From Saccoglossus kowalevskii (lineage: Eukaryota; Hemichordata; Enteropneusta; Harrimaniidae), in the NCBI RefSeq assembly GCF_000003605.2, contig NW_003114465.1, forward strand, positions 54,184 to 74,405: a stretch of DNA of 20,222 bases, read 5' to 3'. How positions within the stretch are numbered: position 1 is the first letter of the stretch; each line of letters starts with the position of its first letter. The notes beneath the pieces are model-generated. The model worked only from the letters and a program-made list of their open reading frames with translations. It had not been told where the DNA came from and did not search any database. This document shows positions 17,611 through 20,222 of the stretch, one piece after another. A program made the position numbers and the translations under genes.

Positions 17611-20222
17611 CTGTGGAGAAAGTAAAACAAAATTACTCAACTGAGAAAGCTTGCTGTTAAAAGTGTACCGTTTATCAATCAGACCAATCATGCCTTGACT
17701 CAACTAATCAGTAATACAGTGCAAAAAATAAATACTGTATTTGCTATTATAAGCGCATATATGATAGACTTTATAAAACTATGTGCACTGACAAGTATTC
17801 GGCTTCTTGAAAATTTATTTGGTTTTAATTGTTTACTCTATTAATGTACATATGATAAATAGTGCTTTGAATACATGCATTAAAGGTTTAGTTGGATCGA
17901 TAAAACTTCCCCATTCTACCTTATGTGGCACACTTTATCAGTTCACAAAATTGCAAACAAGCAGCCTCTCTGCTAAGATACCTCCACTGTTAGCAATGCA
18001 CATTTCAATTAAAGAATTGAACAAATCTGAGAGAGGTCCACCTGTAGTACCTTTTATGTATAATGTCAAATCAATCAAAGATATCATCATGAAATGAACA
18101 CATTGCATTGAGGTCTACTCAAGGTACATATATACCAAGTATTAAAGCAACTAGGCTTGTAGTTTTCAAGAAGTCGAAAAAGTAAAAAGTTGACACAGAC
18201 ATTCACCTCTCAACAGCTAAAAATGACACACATGAAAAGAAGCAAAACATTTTAGTTTGGCCTTTAGGGAGTGTTATCTTAACATAAACTTAGCCACTGG
18301 ATTCAGCAAGAAGGGTGGATTTGATTTCATTTCACCAGTGTGTGTGTGTGTGCGCGTTTGCGGTCGGTTATGCCGGCAAAAATAACTATTTAAATAAAAT
18401 GTACCTGGTCCATGTCAACACAGTCCTGAAAGACTAGCTCTGGATTACGATATAATATGGTAGCTACTACCACCAATAACTGCAATATGAAATAATGGTA
18501 AATTTAGTATGTGATATTAATGGCATGTCCTGGTATTATCTCTCTGGTATTAGTTCATATCTTACCTCTACCATCATTTGTCTATATTCTATCTCTAGTT
18601 CATATCTTACACCTCTACCATCATTTGTCTATATTCTATATCTTACCTCTACCATCATTTGTATATGTTCTATCTATAGTTCATATCTTACCTCTACCAT
18701 CATTTGTCTATGTTCTATCTATAGTTCATATCTTACCTCTACCATCATTTGTCTATATTCTGGTTGTGATATCCTCCCAAGCATTTCTTCTACTTTCTTA
18801 GCAAAATTGAGTTCATTCTTTGTCATATCTGATATCGTAGGTTGTTGTGGAAGGTAGTAGCCAGCTATCACCATACCCTCAACAGTTCTTTCTAAGATTT
18901 CCCACACTGTACAAAAATAGAAGATAGATTACGTAAACAAAATGTGATAAAACAAGTTGCAAAATCAGTCAACTGTGTCATCCTAACCATAATTTGTGAG
19001 CAGCATATTGCATATTTTAATTTTGGATCAAAAGAACATAATTACCATTGTACAAAATCATGGACAAAATTATTTTATGAAAGTTGAAAAAAGTTTAATC
19101 AACACTCTCTTACCTTTGTCATAAAATCCAGGTGGGTTCCTATTGAGAGCACCATCCATTTGACGTTTCTGTAACCAACTCCTATCACAATGATCTCCAT
19201 CACTTGAATCTGAACTAAGTACTGAATGCAATAAATCCCTAACTTGAGTTGGTGATAAGTCATGGATTGTCATCTAGGGGAGAAAGTAGAATCAATGAGA
19301 GACAAAATATTTTTTTTTACAACACACATTCGACATCACTGACTTGATAAGAAAAGTAATGACATCACAGGTTCACACCACCAAGTGTGATGCTATCACA
19401 GGTGCATGCCACCAAGTGTAATGACATCATAGGTTTATGTCATCAATTGTGATGACATCACAGGCCTATTAAAGCAAGTGCGATTAATTTTGTTATCAAA
19501 GATAAAGATTAAATACTGTATACTAGCAACTTACGCCTGAATCTGGATCATTGATGGTGAGCTCAGCTTTCATAGCATGGATAACCCATCTGTAAATAAA
19601 GCAAATTAAAACTATACATGTCATGCATTTCTGGGAAACTAAAGCAGAATGAAGGGCAGGTGTAACATAATTTATGAGTCAAGTTCAAGACTTGTGGTCT
19701 ATTTATACATCTCTTCATTCACTCAAGAAGGGGGGACTGATAATTGAAATTAATGTACCAAATTCCAGTCAAAATAAAGTATTCTACAGTAGAAACTTGC
19801 TGTAATAACTTACAATATTGGAAAGTTGGTAGCAGAAAACTTCCACTTTATACGATAGTGACTTATTCTGCTAAAAATCCCAAATTATCAAATCTCAGAC
19901 ATTTTTAGTGACAGTAAATCTACCAGATTATAATTTCACTTACTCGACTCTAATCTTAAGCATACCATAAAAACAACTCGGGATTATAATTTCACTTACC
20001 GGACTCTAATCTTAAGCATACCATCAAACAAATCAGAATTATAATTTCACTTACCTGACTCTAATCTTAAGTATACCATCAAACAAATCAGGATTATAAT
20101 TTCACTTACCTGACTCTAATCTTAAGCATACCATCAAACAAATCAGAATTATTAATTTTACTTACCTGACTCTAATCTTATGCATACCATCAAACAAATC
20201 AGGATTATAATTTCACTTACCT
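17416..20222 (-). CDS. PHKB: Phosphorylase b kinase regulatory subunit beta, C-terminal exons
   Basis: Regulatory beta subunit of phosphorylase kinase (alpha-beta-gamma-delta)4, which activates glycogen phosphorylase. In transcription order the exons are: an exon whose end is at or right of 20221, then 19535-19589, 19114-19273, 18737-18906, 18405-18479, 17416-17610, with phases that fit throughout. Recognised segments: RWVIHAMKAEL, WLQKRQMDGALNRNPPGFYD, GYYLPQQPTISDMTKNELNF, QPEYRQMMVE, YRNPELVFQD, EKQDDMTVFF and the terminal CVIS. LPQQPT with RNPEL and EKQDDMT distinguishes beta from the alpha paralogues. CVIS is a CaaX prenylation box, as in vertebrate PHKB. The gene is convergent with CTSA. 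Two introns contain tandem copies of an exon end plus donor site. The 5' part lies beyond the right edge. Confidence 0.93.
17968..18200 (+). repeat. Dispersed repeat B, second copy
   Basis: Direct-orientation partner of 16358-16695 with one internal unit fewer. It lies in the last PHKB intron, 1.6 kb from the first copy. The 95-codon plus-strand frame overlapping it is not supported as a gene. Confidence 0.8.
18338..18351 (+). repeat. (GT)n microsatellite
   Basis: Seven uninterrupted GT units followed by gcgcg, in the last PHKB intron. Confidence 0.8.
18405..18479 (-). CDS. PHKB: PHKB penultimate exon (75 bases)
   Basis: Acceptor tttcatattgcag, donor gtacat on the minus strand. 25 codons, phase 0 both ends: LLVVVATILYRNPELVFQD then CVDMDQ. 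It supplies exactly the segment expected between YRQMMVE and LLNDAF in the beta subunit. Too short to stand out as an open frame. Confidence 0.9.
18554..18760 (-). repeat. Tandem array of PHKB exon end plus 5' splice site, ~45-bp units
   Basis: On the minus strand each unit consists of 24 exon bases (coding EYRQMMVE) and about 21 intron bases (gtaagatatgaactatagata). Besides the genuine exon end (donor at 18735-18736) there are four downstream copies, with donor dinucleotides at 18690-18691, 18645-18646, 18611-18612 (variant gtgtaag) and 18564-18565. The array fills most of the 257-base intron. Continuing past any donor in frame meets TAG after VRYEL. Confidence 0.9.
18737..18906 (-). CDS. 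PHKB: PHKB exon with LPQQPT segment
   Basis: Acceptor tatttttgtacag, donor gtaaga (gt at 18735-18736, minus). The first two bases complete a Val codon, then WEILERTVEGMVIAGYYLPQ, PTISDMTKNELNFAKKVEEM and SQPEYRQMMVE. Its last 24 bases and the following 21 intron bases recur in the adjacent tandem array. Confidence 0.93.
19114..19273 (-). CDS. PHKB: PHKB exon with GALNRNPPGFYD
   Basis: Acceptor tttctcccctag, donor gtaaga. 53 codons plus one base: MTIHDLSPTQVRDLLHSVL, a Ser/Asp-rich stretch, then WLQKRQMDGALNRNPPGFYD K. The initial Met is internal; the exon continues the frame of the exon at 19535-19589. Confidence 0.92.
19358..19484 (+). repeat. 31-bp tandem repeat, four copies
   Basis: tga(c)(a)tcacag(g) cores start at 19360, 19391, 19422 and 19453, exactly 31 bases apart, with a shared ccaccaagtg(t) tail. 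It lies in a PHKB intron. Three cores contain TGACATCA, close to a CRE/AP-1-like half site. Confidence 0.85.
19535..19589 (-). CDS. PHKB: PHKB short exon (55 bases)
   Basis: Acceptor gctttatttacag, donor gtaagt. One base completes Arg, then WVIHAMKAELTINDPDSG. Joining to a preceding exon that ends ...KIRV-AG keeps the frame. Confidence 0.88.
19925..20222 (-). repeat. Second tandem array of a PHKB exon end plus 5' splice site, 55-bp units
   Basis: Six units begin at about 19925, 19981, 20037, 20092, 20147 and 20202 and run off the right edge. On the minus strand each reads CCT GAT TTG TTT GAT GGT (PDLFDG), then MLKIRV-AG and the donor gtaagtgaaattataat. Donor context is GTCAG|gtaagt in the four rightmost units, GTCCG and GTCGA in the two leftmost. 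Reading through a donor gives AGG TAA, an immediate stop. The genuine exon end is probably the rightmost unit, at 20221 or beyond; its 5' part is outside the window. Confidence 0.88.

Noticed and set aside
18495-18857. Plus-strand frames of 96-120 codons rich in SYLTSTIICL
   Set aside because: They are antisense shadows of the PHKB exon and its tandem donor array.

Overview
This is intron-rich animal nuclear DNA, AT-rich and full of tandem and dispersed repeats. Protein-level matches point to a metazoan. The repeat load and gene structure suggest a (probably marine) invertebrate, but the species cannot be fixed from the sequence. The gene content comes from short exons flanked by GT/AG splice sites and joined in consistent phases. 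Almost all long open frames outside these exons are repeat-driven or fortuitous.

Layout: (1) 1-2502 is non-coding with respect to the main genes. It holds a weak candidate antisense gene (possible exons at 249-469 and 1172-1291, minus strand) with ETS-like and TCTCGCG-type motifs near 1327-1390, and a GC-rich 20-bp repeat block at 606-688. (2) 2503-7749, plus strand: the last six exons of a serine carboxypeptidase of the lysosomal protective protein/cathepsin A family (CTSA), with the catalytic Asp and His but not the catalytic Ser. (3) 7771-10144: about 2.4 kb with no recognisable exon. (4) 10145-15989, plus strand: a second, fully spliceable set of the same six exons, again with no N-terminal exons in front of it. 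Intron 3 of this copy carries a 1.4-kb minisatellite. (5) 16089-17415: convergent intergenic/3' UTR sequence. (6) 17416-20222, minus strand: the last five exons, and the edge of a sixth, of phosphorylase b kinase regulatory subunit beta (PHKB), ending in a CVIS prenylation box.

The two CTSA cassettes share exon phases throughout. Exons 1-3 are almost identical between them (4 differences in 342 bases) although the introns have diverged, while exon 4 is only about half identical at protein level. This mosaic suggests exon-biased gene conversion. The missing second N-terminal half suggests either a partial tandem duplication or shared upstream exons spliced to alternative C-terminal cassettes.

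The most unusual structure is in PHKB. In two separate introns the end of an exon plus its 5' splice site has been tandemly duplicated, giving arrays of 5 and 6 near-perfect donor sites in which reading past the donor meets a stop codon at once. The CTSA intron 3 minisatellite can be traced to a two-unit, 31-bp proto-repeat still present in the other copy. Two MITE-like inverted-repeat elements and several dispersed repeats lie in the introns and intergenic spaces.
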